The notes below the pieces were generated by a model. That model saw nothing but the letters and a program-made list of their open reading frames with translations. It was not told where the DNA came from and did not search any database. From Stenotrophomonas aracearum (lineage in GTDB: Bacteria > Pseudomonadota > Gammaproteobacteria > Xanthomonadales > Xanthomonadaceae), in contig NZ_CP115543.1 of NCBI RefSeq assembly GCF_031834615.1, positions 2,243,001 to 2,307,000 on the forward strand: 64,000 nt of DNA, in the 5' to 3' direction. A program made the position numbers and the translations under genes. Shown one piece after another: positions 56,587 through 64,000 of the stretch (position 1 is its first letter; every line of letters starts with the position of its first letter).

Positions 56587-57109
56587 ACGCAGTGGGAGCT
56601 GGAAGACCCGCGTGTTTGCGACCATAGTGATTGCGCTGGTTCTAGCGACGACGTGCTCGATTCTGTATGCCTGGGAGCGGGGGCCGATCCATTGTGACAA
56701 TGGTTGCCTCGTCCAAGCGCCCTACATAGATCCCTTGACGCAGCAATTCCTTGAGAGCATGCGGGCACCTGTCGATGACGTTCCCTTTTGGATGTTCGCC
56801 ACGGGGACATCCTATATGGTCTGCAACGCAACGCACTGCGCTACGTACCGCCAGACTTTCGAAGGAAAGTACATCACGGATGAACGGGTTCCGATCAATC
56901 CTCCGCCTTCGCCCCCAGGCGGCAATGGTGGTGGCTACGGAGTGCTCCCCGGCGGCGGGGGCGGCTCTGGCTGGACCGGTGCCGTCGACCTAGGTCCCAT
57001 CACTCCGCTGCCACCCGGTCAGAGTGGGTTTCCTCCGGGCGTGCCGCTGGTACCTTGCAGCCTGGGCGGCGGAATCCAATGGGTTCCGGTCGGGGGCTGC
57101 GACTTCTGA
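56567..57109 (+). CDS. Membrane-anchored Gly/Pro-rich protein of unknown function
   Basis: 180 residues. One N-terminal helix (VFATIVIALVLATTCSILYA), a small Cys-containing domain (HCDNGCLVQAPYIDPLTQQF; MVCNATHCATYRQ) and then a Gly/Pro-rich tail of about 70 residues (PPGGNGGGYGVLPGGGGGSG). Four Cys in the first domain may form disulphides in the periplasm. AAAGGAAAG precedes the ATG. No family is recognised. Coupling with the Sel1-like lipoprotein suggests a two-protein envelope unit. Confidence 0.75.
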   Translation: MMNVAGKRSGSWKTRVFATIVIALVLATTCSILYAWERGPIHCDNGCLVQAPYIDPLTQQFLESMRAPVDDVPFWMFATGTSYMVCNATHCATYRQTFEGKYITDERVPINPPPSPPGGNGGGYGVLPGGGGGSGWTGAVDLGPITPLPPGQSGFPPGVPLVPCSLGGGIQWVPVGGCDF

Positions 57110-57136
57110 GCGCAAGTCGTGATCGGCACAGCCGCG

Positions 57137-57934
57137 TCACTGGAAGAACTGACTCGGCAATTGCCCGAAGCGCTTCTTGAACATCGCGGTAAACGCACTT
57201 GGACTGGCGTAGCCCTGCGACAGGGCTACGTCGATCACCTTTTCGCCATGCGCGAGCCGCTCCAGCGCACGGACGAGGCGGATCTGCTGGCGCCATTGGC
57301 CGAACGTCATGTCCAGTTCGCGCGCGCACAGGCGCTGGATGGTCTTGGCGTCCACGCCCAGGCGCTGCGCCCAGTCCTGCAATGTTGAAGCGTCATCGGG
57401 CGTGCTGTCCCAGTAGTGTGCGATTTCCTGCAGGCGCGGGTCGGCCGGTTCGGGCACGTGCAGGGGCAGCACCGGCAGCGTTTGCAGTTCGTCCAGGATC
57501 AGCTGCATCAGGTGGCCGTCGCGGGAGTTCGTCGCGTAAGGCTGCTGCACGTTTGCCGCCGCTGCGATCAGCTCAGCAAGCAGTGGCGTGATCGATACAG
57601 TGGCCGCGGTTGTCGGCGCATCCGGCATGGCCTGCGGCTGGACGTAGAGGCTGCGCATGCGCACCGCCCCGATGCAGCTGACCTTGTGGCCGATGCCCGC
57701 CGGCATCCAGATCGCGCGCGTGCTTGGCACCACCCACCGACCGCTGCCGGCCTGTACCACCAGGACACCGGAGGCGGCGTAGACCAGCTGGTGGCGGTCC
57801 GGATGGTGGTGCAAGGCAATCACCGTGCCGGCCACGTAGTCGCGCGCCCGGCACAGCACCGCCGACTCGGGTCCCAACGGCAGGCGCTGGCCTGCGCTGT
57901 CTGCAGGCGGAATGTCTTTTTTACGACGCGGCAT
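57137..57934 (-). CDS. AraC family transcriptional regulator
   Basis: 265 residues from ATG 57934 (MPRRKKDIPPADSAGQ). An N-terminal cupin-like sensor (ALHHHPDRHQLVYAASGVLV; IWMPAGIGHKVSC) precedes a C-terminal double helix-turn-helix (LQDWAQRLGVDAKTIQRLCA; DVALSQGYASPSAFTAMFKK) with the usual family ending. No target is obvious; its neighbours are an envelope pair and the SRAP-like gene. Confidence 0.92.
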   Translation of the reverse strand: MPRRKKDIPPADSAGQRLPLGPESAVLCRARDYVAGTVIALHHHPDRHQLVYAASGVLVVQAGSGRWVVPSTRAIWMPAGIGHKVSCIGAVRMRSLYVQPQAMPDAPTTAATVSITPLLAELIAAAANVQQPYATNSRDGHLMQLILDELQTLPVLPLHVPEPADPRLQEIAHYWDSTPDDASTLQDWAQRLGVDAKTIQRLCARELDMTFGQWRQQIRLVRALERLAHGEKVIDVALSQGYASPSAFTAMFKKRFGQLPSQFFQ

Positions 57935-58028
57935 GGGCGGGTATCGCGAAACAACCACGCCCCGACTCTAGCGCCGACCCCGGTCCGGCTCAACCACGCG
58001 CTCACGCTCCGCCGCCTAGTCTGGGCTT

Positions 58029-58757
58029 ATGCGTCGCTTCGCACAGGCCATTGCCGAACCCGAGTCTATCCCCGAAGGCCTGCCGCGCGAGCTGGCTGAA
58101 GCGCTGGCGGCCGCGCCGGACCGCTACAACATCGGCAAGGGCTCGCCTGCGTCGGTCGTCGCGCGCGATGGCGACGGGGTGCTGCATGTGGCGGAGATGA
58201 TCTGGGGCCTGGTCCCGCGCTGGTCGAAGACACCGAGCACGACCTACACCACCGTTACCGCCCGTCTCGACCGCGCGCCCGCCAGCCGCATCTTCGCCAA
58301 GGCGTGGTCCGAACGCCCGTGCGTGGTGCCGCTGTCCGGATACTACAAACTCGACCGCAGCCGCCGCCCGCCGTGGCCGCTGTTCGTGCAGCGACGCGAC
58401 GGGCTTGCCCTGCTCGCGGCCGGCCTGTGGGAACACTGGGAGGACGGCGACGGCCTACAGCTGGACAGCTTTACCGTGCTGACCGCGCCCAACCGGGCCA
58501 TTCCCAAACCGCTGACCCCGGACGGGCCGGTGTTCCTTTCCGCAGCGCAGGCGATGGACTGGCTGTCCGGCGCGATCACCACGCCTGCCGGCCTGCACGT
58601 GCCCTCGCCCGCACTGGAGGCCTGCCCGGTAGGGCGCGCCTTCCGCGACCTCAAGCGCGACGACTACACCCTGCTGGAACCGGTCGACCCGGACCTGGAA
58701 ACGACATCGCCGCCCCCGGAAGACGGGGACGGCGATGGGTGGGACGACGACAGCTGA
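58029..58757 (+). CDS. SRAP (YedK/HMCES) homologue lacking catalytic residues
   Basis: 242 residues with the SRAP fold along its whole length. In YedK, Cys2 forms the bond to abasic DNA and Asn75, Glu105 and His160 assist. Here the start reads MRRFAQA instead of MCGRFAQ (no Cys2). The NAR motif is TAR in TVTARLDRAPASRIF. The GWFEW Glu is Lys in LSGYYKLDRS, and the region holding His160 reads IPKPLTPDGPVF with no His. Arg77 and the WGLVP segment remain. The C-terminal 25 residues are very acidic (PPPEDGDGDGWDDDS). It may still bind single-stranded or damaged DNA, but it cannot crosslink as YedK does. Confidence 0.85.
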   Translation: MRRFAQAIAEPESIPEGLPRELAEALAAAPDRYNIGKGSPASVVARDGDGVLHVAEMIWGLVPRWSKTPSTTYTTVTARLDRAPASRIFAKAWSERPCVVPLSGYYKLDRSRRPPWPLFVQRRDGLALLAAGLWEHWEDGDGLQLDSFTVLTAPNRAIPKPLTPDGPVFLSAAQAMDWLSGAITTPAGLHVPSPALEACPVGRAFRDLKRDDYTLLEPVDPDLETTSPPPEDGDGDGWDDDS

Positions 58758-58763
58758 AGGACG

Positions 58764-61106
58764 TCAGTGCGACATCGAGTACGGCTGCTCGGCACCCTGC
58801 CCCGGCCACGCGGTGTTGGCGTCGGCCTGCAGGGTGAAGTGCAGTTCGCCACCGGCCATGATTTCGGCGTGGCGCAGGAACGTGCGGTTGAGCGGCTTGC
58901 CGTTGAGCGTGACCGAACCGACGTACTCGTGGCCCTTGCCCATGCCGTCGGTGGTGATGCGGAAGGTCTTGCCGTTGGGCAGGTTCAGCACTGCCTTGGG
59001 CAGGAACGGACGGCCGATGATGTACTCGGCGCTGCCCGGGGCGACCGGATAGAAACCGAGCGCGGTGAACACGTACCACGCCGACATCTGGCCCAGGTCG
59101 TCATTGCCGGCCAGGCCATCGGGACGGTCAGCGTACTGGGTGTCCATGATCTGCTTGAGGCGGGCCTGGGTGCGCCACGGCTGCCCGGCATGCGCGTACA
59201 GGTAGGCGACGTGGTGGCTGGGCTCATTGCCGTGCGCGTACCAGCCGATCAGGCCGGTGATGTCTTCCATATGCTCGAAGATCGACGGGTCGACCTTGGC
59301 GTCGAACACCGCGTCCAGCCGCGCCAGCAGCTTGTCGGCGCCGCCGTGTGCAGCGGCCAGGCCGGCCACGTCCTGCGGGACATACCACGAGTACTGCCAG
59401 GCGTTGCCTTCGGTGTAGTCGGTGCCATAGCCGCTGGCGCTGGGATCGAACGGGGTGCGGAAGCTGCCGTCGCGCTTGCGGGCGCGCATGAAGCCGGTTT
59501 CCTCATCGAAGGCATGCCGCCAGTTGGTGGCGCGCTTGTCGAACTCGGTGGCGACATCGTTCTTGCCCATGGCCGTAGCCATGCGCGCGATGGTCCAGTC
59601 GTCGAAGGCGTATTCCAGCGTCTTGCTGGCGGCCTCGCCTTCTTCGTCGATCGGCACCCAGCCCAGTTCGCGGTACTGCGCGATGCCGTCGTAGGGGCCG
59701 TAGTTGGCGGTGGCGACCATCGCCTTGAGCGCCTTGTCGGCGTCGAAGCCACGGATGCCCTTGACGTACGCGTCGGCGATCACCGGCACCGCGTGGTAAC
59801 CGATCATGCACCAGGTTTCCTGGCCGTGGAACGCCCACACCGGCAGCATGCCGTAGGGGCTGTTGTGCTGGTGGGCAAGCAGCGAATTGACCATGTCGCT
59901 GGTGCGCTGTTCCGGCTGCACCAGGGTCAGCAGCGGGTGCAGTGCACGGTAGGTGTCCCACAGCGAGAACGTGGAGTAGTTGGTATAGCCCTCGGCGCGG
60001 TGCACGGCGTTGTCCGAACCGCGGTACTGGCCGTCCACGTCCATGAACAGCGTCGGTCCCAGCAGGCTGTGGTACAGCGTGGTGTAGGCACTGCGGCGAT
60101 CGTGCTGCGGTGCCTCGATGTCCAGCACCGACAGCGCCCGCTGCCACTGGGTGCGGGCGTCGGCGCGGATGCGGTCGAAGTCCTGGTCCTTGGCTTCGGC
60201 TTCAAGGTTGGCGATGGCGCCGGCTTCGCTGACCGGCGAAATGGCCACGCTGACCACCAGCGGTGCATCGAGCTTGCCGAAGTCGAACGTGCCGACCAGC
60301 TGGCGACCTTCAATCTGTGCGCGCTGGGTCGGATCGTTCTGGCCCGGCGGCGGGAAGCCCTTGTAGGGAATGTCCTTCTCGGTGTTGTGCAGCGCGTGGC
60401 CGGTCAGCGGGCGCGAGAAGCGCATCGCGAAATACAGCTGGCGGCCCGGCGCCCAGCCGCGGGTTTCGCGGAAGCCGGTGATGGTGCCGTCGTCGCGCAC
60501 GCGCAGCCGCGACCATGAGATCTTGCCCGGGTAGTCGTACAGGCTGGTGCGCAGGTCGAGCAGCAGCTTGGCCGACTCGCCCTTCGGGTAGGTATAGCGG
60601 TGCACGCCGGTGCGGGCGCTGGCGGTGAGTTCGGCGCGGACCTTGTAGTCCTGCAGGGTCACCGCGTAGTAACCGGGCTCGGCCTTTTCGTCCTTGTGGT
60701 CGAAGCGCGAGGCGTAGCCGCTGCGGGGCTTCTCCGGGTGGCCGCGCTCCAGGCCGGGGTCGCCGGTGAACGGCATCACCAGCACGTCGCCGAGGTCGGA
60801 GTGGCCGCTGCCGGAGAAGTGGGTATGCGAGAAGCCGACGATGCTGCTGTCGTCGTAACGGTAACCGGCGGCCCAGTCGTAGGCCTTTTCGCGCGGCTGG
60901 ATGCGGGTGTCGGGGCTGAGCTGGACCATGCCGAACGGCACCGTGGCGCCCGGATAGGTATGCCCTTCGCCACCGGTGCCGATGAACGGATCGACCGCGG
61001 CGTAGGCGCGTTCGCCTGCGGTCTGTGGCGCCGCGCTGGCGCCTCCTGCTGCCAGCATGGCGCCCATGGCCAATGCTACCCACCCCGTTGCCGCCGCTCT
61101 GGTCAT
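58764..61106 (-). CDS. GH92 alpha-1,2-mannosidase family protein
   Basis: 780 residues with a signal peptide (to about residue 25, GGASAAPQ). GH92 markers: VDPFIGTGGEGHTYPGATVP near the start, GFSHTHFSGSGHSDLGDVLV, WDTYRALHPLL and GNDDLGQMSAWYVFTALGFY in the catalytic domain. These calcium-dependent enzymes remove mannose from glycans in the periplasm. Xanthomonads use them on host N-glycans; here no other glycan genes adjoin. No clear ribosome site was seen before ATG 61106. Confidence 0.93.
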   Translation of the reverse strand: MTRAAATGWVALAMGAMLAAGGASAAPQTAGERAYAAVDPFIGTGGEGHTYPGATVPFGMVQLSPDTRIQPREKAYDWAAGYRYDDSSIVGFSHTHFSGSGHSDLGDVLVMPFTGDPGLERGHPEKPRSGYASRFDHKDEKAEPGYYAVTLQDYKVRAELTASARTGVHRYTYPKGESAKLLLDLRTSLYDYPGKISWSRLRVRDDGTITGFRETRGWAPGRQLYFAMRFSRPLTGHALHNTEKDIPYKGFPPPGQNDPTQRAQIEGRQLVGTFDFGKLDAPLVVSVAISPVSEAGAIANLEAEAKDQDFDRIRADARTQWQRALSVLDIEAPQHDRRSAYTTLYHSLLGPTLFMDVDGQYRGSDNAVHRAEGYTNYSTFSLWDTYRALHPLLTLVQPEQRTSDMVNSLLAHQHNSPYGMLPVWAFHGQETWCMIGYHAVPVIADAYVKGIRGFDADKALKAMVATANYGPYDGIAQYRELGWVPIDEEGEAASKTLEYAFDDWTIARMATAMGKNDVATEFDKRATNWRHAFDEETGFMRARKRDGSFRTPFDPSASGYGTDYTEGNAWQYSWYVPQDVAGLAAAHGGADKLLARLDAVFDAKVDPSIFEHMEDITGLIGWYAHGNEPSHHVAYLYAHAGQPWRTQARLKQIMDTQYADRPDGLAGNDDLGQMSAWYVFTALGFYPVAPGSAEYIIGRPFLPKAVLNLPNGKTFRITTDGMGKGHEYVGSVTLNGKPLNRTFLRHAEIMAGGELHFTLQADANTAWPGQGAEQPYSMSH

Positions 61107-61152
61107 TTGGATTTAGATCGATACAAGGTGGATCGATCCTAGCATTGGATGC

Positions 61153-61179
61153 CCCCGCGCCGCATGTTGCGGCGCGGGG
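61153..61179. terminator. Hairpin after the ProP-like gene
   Basis: CCCCGCGCCGCA and TGCGGCGCGGGG form a perfect 12-bp stem with a TGT loop, 6 nt past the stop of the minus-strand MFS gene. No T-run follows. Confidence 0.55.
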
Positions 61180-61185
61180 TCCAGT

Positions 61186-62670
61186 TTACGCGGGTCGCGC
61201 ATCCGGCAATGCCGCCTCGGGGAGCGTGGGCTGGTGCGGGTCTACGGTCACCGGCTCGTCGCTCTTCAGCAGGGCGTGGGCTTCGGCTTCGCTGGCCACG
61301 GCCGGCGGAGAGCCGCGCAGCGGCAGGTTGGCGGTTTCCTTGACGAACAGCATGGTGACCAGGCCGATCACGGCGGCGCCCATCAGGTAGTACGCCGGCA
61401 CCAGCGGGTCGCCGGTGCGCTCGACCAGCCAGGCAGTGATCAGCGGCGTGGTGCCCCCGAACAGAGAGACCGACACGTTGAAGGCGATCGACAGCGCGCT
61501 GTAGCGCACGGGCGTATAGAACAACGCCGGCAAGGTGGAGGGCATCGAACTGGTGAAACACACCAGTGCCAGGCCGAGCAGCATCAGCCCCAGGAAGATC
61601 AGCCAGTCGTTGCCGCTGCCGACCAGCAGCAGGCACGGGACGGCCAGCGCGAACAGGGCGATGCAGGCACCGATGATCATCGGGCGGCGGCCCAGCCGGT
61701 CACTGAACAACCCGCCGACCACGTTGAGCGGCATCATCACCAGCATCACGATGATGATCAGCAGCAGGCCCTTGCTCTCGGCGTAGCCCATGGTCACGCT
61801 CAGGTAGCTGGGCATGTAGGTCAGCAGCATGTAGTCGGTGACATTGAAGACGAGCACCAGGCCCACGCACTTGAGCAGCTGCGGCCAGTGCACGCGCAGC
61901 AGCGCGCCCAGGCCCGGGCGCTCCAGGTCGCGCTTGTCGGCTTCTTCGGCATACGCGCGGAAGGCCGGGGTTTCTTCCAGCTTCATGCGCATGTACAGCC
62001 CGAGCAGGCCCAACGGCCCGGCGATCAGGAACGGCAGGCGCCAGCCCCAGTCCAGCATCTGGCTGCTGCTCAGCGCCATGTGCAGCACGGTCACGGTGGC
62101 TGCACCGGCGATGTAGCCGCCCAGCGTGCCGAACTCCAGCCAGCTGCCCATCAGGCCGCGGTTGCGGTCGGTGGAGTATTCGGCAATGAAGGTCGCTGCA
62201 CCGCCGTACTCGCCGCCGGTGGAGAAGCCCTGCACCAGCCGCGCGATCAGCAGCAGCGCGGGCGCCCACATGCCGATGCTGTCGTAGGAGGGAATCAGGC
62301 CGATGCTGAAAGTGCCCAGCGCCATCAGGATCATGGTGAAGGCCAGCACTTTCTGTCGACCATAGCGGTCGCCGAGGGGACCGAACACCAGCCCGCCGAG
62401 CGGACGGACCAGGAAGGCCACGGTGAAGGTGGCGAAGGTGGCGATCAGCTGCGCGGTTGGGCTGCTGGTCGGAAAGAACACATGGCCCAGGGTAACGGCG
62501 AGATAGCCGTACACACCGAAGTCGAACCATTCCATCGCATTGCCGAGCGCGGCAGCGCCGACGGCTTTCTTCAACATGGGGCGGTCAACGACAGTGACTT
62601 CGTCGACCTTCATCTGGCGGCGGCGTTTGAACCAACCGAAATGCGCATGTGCGGCATGCACTTCCTGCAT
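61186..62670 (-). CDS. proP: MFS metabolite:proton symporter, ProP type
   Basis: 494 residues from ATG 62670, with GGAG 8 nt upstream. Twelve membrane helices. GNAMEWFDFGVYGYLAVTLG at the start and RLVQGFSTGGEYGGAATFIA are hallmarks of the ProP/ShiA/KgtP group of proton symporters for proline, betaine, shikimate or dicarboxylates. The C-terminal tail lacks the long coiled coil of E. coli ProP, so osmosensing of that kind is doubtful and the symbol is tentative. Confidence 0.85.
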   Translation of the reverse strand: MQEVHAAHAHFGWFKRRRQMKVDEVTVVDRPMLKKAVGAAALGNAMEWFDFGVYGYLAVTLGHVFFPTSSPTAQLIATFATFTVAFLVRPLGGLVFGPLGDRYGRQKVLAFTMILMALGTFSIGLIPSYDSIGMWAPALLLIARLVQGFSTGGEYGGAATFIAEYSTDRNRGLMGSWLEFGTLGGYIAGAATVTVLHMALSSSQMLDWGWRLPFLIAGPLGLLGLYMRMKLEETPAFRAYAEEADKRDLERPGLGALLRVHWPQLLKCVGLVLVFNVTDYMLLTYMPSYLSVTMGYAESKGLLLIIIVMLVMMPLNVVGGLFSDRLGRRPMIIGACIALFALAVPCLLLVGSGNDWLIFLGLMLLGLALVCFTSSMPSTLPALFYTPVRYSALSIAFNVSVSLFGGTTPLITAWLVERTGDPLVPAYYLMGAAVIGLVTMLFVKETANLPLRGSPPAVASEAEAHALLKSDEPVTVDPHQPTLPEAALPDARPA

Positions 62671-62962
62671 CTGCTTTCTCCTGCAAGCAGGGTCATCCCG
62701 ACGCCTGGCGTCCCCGCGCAAGGCACAGGAAAAGACCGCCTCTGGAAGAACGCGGCACGATGCGCGAAGAGGGGTGGCAACAGACGCTCCCGGACGGCCG
62801 CGAAAACACAACGGCGCTGCAGGAAGGATGACCGAGAGACGGGCAACGGCCCGGGACAATGATCAAGCGATGCATGTTACCACAGTTGACCCGCCGGGTC
62901 CTGGCCCTGTCTTCACATGTTGCAGAAAACGCCTGTTTTCAAGCGTTTTCCATGCACTGCGA
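62671..62962. other. Intergenic region between TA module and ProP-like gene
   Basis: 292 nt with no supported gene. It should hold the promoter of the ProP-like gene (minus strand). An inverted repeat at 62925-62950 lies just past the toxin gene. Confidence 0.45.
62925..62950. terminator. Inverted repeat after the toxin gene
   Basis: GAAAACGC and GCGTTTTC (8 bp, perfect) around a 10-nt loop, 12 nt past the zeta-type gene stop. The stem ends in A:T pairs as in bidirectional terminators. It could also be a protein site. Confidence 0.4.
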
Positions 62963-63589
62963 TCAACCGTTCGCGTGCAGTTCCATCGCACGCATCACGA
63001 TGGGTTTCGCCCAGTCCGGCGTCTTCAGCAGATCGATCACCGTCACCGGATGATGCAGCCCATCGCGATCCAGCTGCAGCAGCGGCAGCGGCGTTGCCCT
63101 GCCCTGCGCATCCACCGGCGCGCTGTTGTCGTACACGTGCAGCTCGGCAAGGTACGGCAACAACGCGATCAGGTTTTCGCGCGCGGAATCGTAACGCGCA
63201 CGGATCTTGTCCTGCGGAATGTCATGACCGCCCTGGCTGACCCGATCAGCCACGCGCTGCACGTGCAGTGCAACGCTCTGCAAGCCGCAGAACCAGATCG
63301 CCACCTCGTGGCTGTCGCACGCCTCGCGCAGCAGGCGCGGAATGGTGTTGCCCCCCAGCGTCGTCTCGAATGCGAAATCGGTGCCGTCGGCCATCGCCTG
63401 GCGCAGCCGTCGCGTACCTTCACTCCATGCCGCAGCATTGGCCTCGTCCAAGGGCCAGCCCTGCTCCACCAGTCGGCGGGTAAACGCGTCGGGGTTGAAC
63501 CAAGTCAGGCCGGCTTCGCGCAGCCACGTGCCCAGAAGCGAACTTTTACCGGCGCCGTTGACGCCGGCCAACACCAGGATCTTCGCCAC
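62963..63589 (-). CDS. Zeta-toxin-like P-loop kinase
   Basis: 208 residues from a GTG start 3 nt after the antitoxin stop, with no ribosome site of its own, so it depends on translational coupling. The Walker A motif LAGVNGAGKSSLLG is at the start; FNPDAFTRRL and FAFETTLGGNTIPRLLREAC resemble the substrate region of zeta toxins, which phosphorylate UDP-N-acetylglucosamine, and small relatives. It has no N-terminal membrane segment. It is the second gene of a toxin-antitoxin pair. The exact substrate is unproven. Confidence 0.8.
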   Translation of the reverse strand: MAKILVLAGVNGAGKSSLLGTWLREAGLTWFNPDAFTRRLVEQGWPLDEANAAAWSEGTRRLRQAMADGTDFAFETTLGGNTIPRLLREACDSHEVAIWFCGLQSVALHVQRVADRVSQGGHDIPQDKIRARYDSARENLIALLPYLAELHVYDNSAPVDAQGRATPLPLLQLDRDGLHHPVTVIDLLKTPDWAKPIVMRAMELHANG

Positions 63590-63592
63590 CGG

Positions 63593-63934
63593 TCAGAGCG
63601 ACGGGCCAAGGAGCGTCGCCTTGCCACGGCGGATCGGCTGGCCGAGCACCTTGCCCAGGCCGCCCTCGCGCTGCAGGCTGGACAGCGCGGTGTCGAACTC
63701 GGCGCGCAGGCGCTCGAGTTCGCCCTGGCGGCCGTCATCCTGGCTGCCGGCCGCGCGGGCCAGCAGCTCCTGATAGGCCTTGATGTCCACGATCACCGCT
63801 TCTGGATGGTTGTGGTTGGTGATCACCAACGCCTGCTTCTCGCGCACGGTGCGCATCAGGCTCGGCCAGCCGCGGGTCTTCACCGACGACGCGGTGGCCT
63901 TTTCAAGACCGGGCACATCCAAAGGCAGGCTCAT
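63593..63934 (-). CDS. Phd/YefM-type antitoxin
   Basis: 113 residues from ATG 63934 (GGAG 9 nt upstream). The N-terminal part (KATASSVKTRGWPSLMRTVR; ALVITNHNHPEAVIVDIKAY) matches the DNA-binding Phd/YefM fold, followed by a charged helical C-terminus (GELERLRAEFDTALSSLQRE) likely to bind the toxin. It precedes the zeta-like kinase by 3 nt. The usual antitoxin of zeta is epsilon, a three-helix protein, so this is a mixed-type module. Confidence 0.85.
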   Translation of the reverse strand: MSLPLDVPGLEKATASSVKTRGWPSLMRTVREKQALVITNHNHPEAVIVDIKAYQELLARAAGSQDDGRQGELERLRAEFDTALSSLQREGGLGKVLGQPIRRGKATLLGPSL

Positions 63935-63961
63935 GGCGGAACTCCAACGGTGGACGGGGCC

Positions 63962-63999
63962 AGTATACCCTTTTTGGACAAATTGGGAATTTTGGTATA
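63962..63999 (-). promoter_or_regulatory. Promoter and candidate operator of the Phd-zeta operon
   Basis: On the minus strand TTCCCA (63984-63989) and TATACT (63962-63967), 16 nt apart, form a plausible -35/-10 pair. TATACC (63964-63969) and GGTATA (63994-63999) form an inverted repeat around it, and TTGG recurs every 9 nt between them. This fits autorepression by the antitoxin. Confidence 0.5.
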
Positions 64000-64000
64000 T

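Noticed and set aside
62925-62950. An attachment site beside the toxin gene
   Set aside because: There is a single inverted repeat and no second copy or integrase in the window; a terminator is simpler.

Overview
The window looks like chromosomal DNA of a high-GC gammaproteobacterium of the Xanthomonadaceae (Lysobacteraceae), most likely a Stenotrophomonas. Two things point there. The gene content is typical of the family: a glycogen/trehalose operon, proline iminopeptidase, GH92 mannosidase, an Lhr helicase and paired PaoABC-like molybdoenzymes. At least nine short palindromes begin with GTAG, the hallmark of the SMAG class of REP elements described in Stenotrophomonas maltophilia. No rRNA, tRNA, CRISPR array, insertion sequence or prophage is visible.

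Layout. 1-3087: the end of a GMC flavoprotein dehydrogenase and its triheme cytochrome c. 3182-9125: an unusual SDR-like protein with a zinc-knuckle insert, then two TonB-dependent receptors on opposite strands. The second has a convincing Zur-type operator over its -10 box. 9314-10639: a GAF-PAS-GGDEF diguanylate cyclase. 10686-15342: an AT-richer island of small genes, mostly on the minus strand. It includes tandem paralogues, one of them truncated in frame behind a stop codon, and an Imm31-like protein. It reads as an orphan immunity-gene array of the polymorphic-toxin type. 15682-18446: a three-gene SPFH / zinc-ribbon / small membrane protein module, related to the YdjI-YdjG partners of PspA in Bacillus.

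18541-27989: a molybdo-hydroxylase locus. It has two complete FeS-FAD-Mo trimers in tandem, the second with a Tat signal and the first without, followed by an XdhC-type insertion chaperone and a MocA-type cytidylyltransferase that would mature them. 28030-37951: the lhr helicase, a small secreted protein, proline iminopeptidase, an old yellow enzyme with a divergent LysR regulator, and a patatin-like lipoprotein. 37976-50220: a tightly coupled minus-strand operon glgA-glgB-treZ-malQ-treY-(small DUF2934 protein)-glgX, in which nearly all junctions are 4-nt overlaps. It makes and remodels alpha-glucan and converts it to trehalose.

50532-58757: exonuclease III, a lipoprotein, a sorbosone-dehydrogenase-like lipoprotein with its DUF2231 membrane partner, a fosmidomycin-resistance-type MFS pump, a Sel1-like lipoprotein coupled to a Gly/Pro-rich membrane-anchored protein, an AraC regulator, and an SRAP (YedK/HMCES) homologue that has lost its catalytic residues. 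58764-64000: a GH92 alpha-mannosidase, a ProP-type MFS symporter, and a toxin-antitoxin pair joining a Phd/YefM-type antitoxin to a zeta-type kinase.

The main candidates for something undescribed are the immunity-like array with its in-frame partial duplication, the catalytically dead SRAP protein, REP elements that supply stop codons or sit inside a reading frame, and the Phd-zeta hybrid module.
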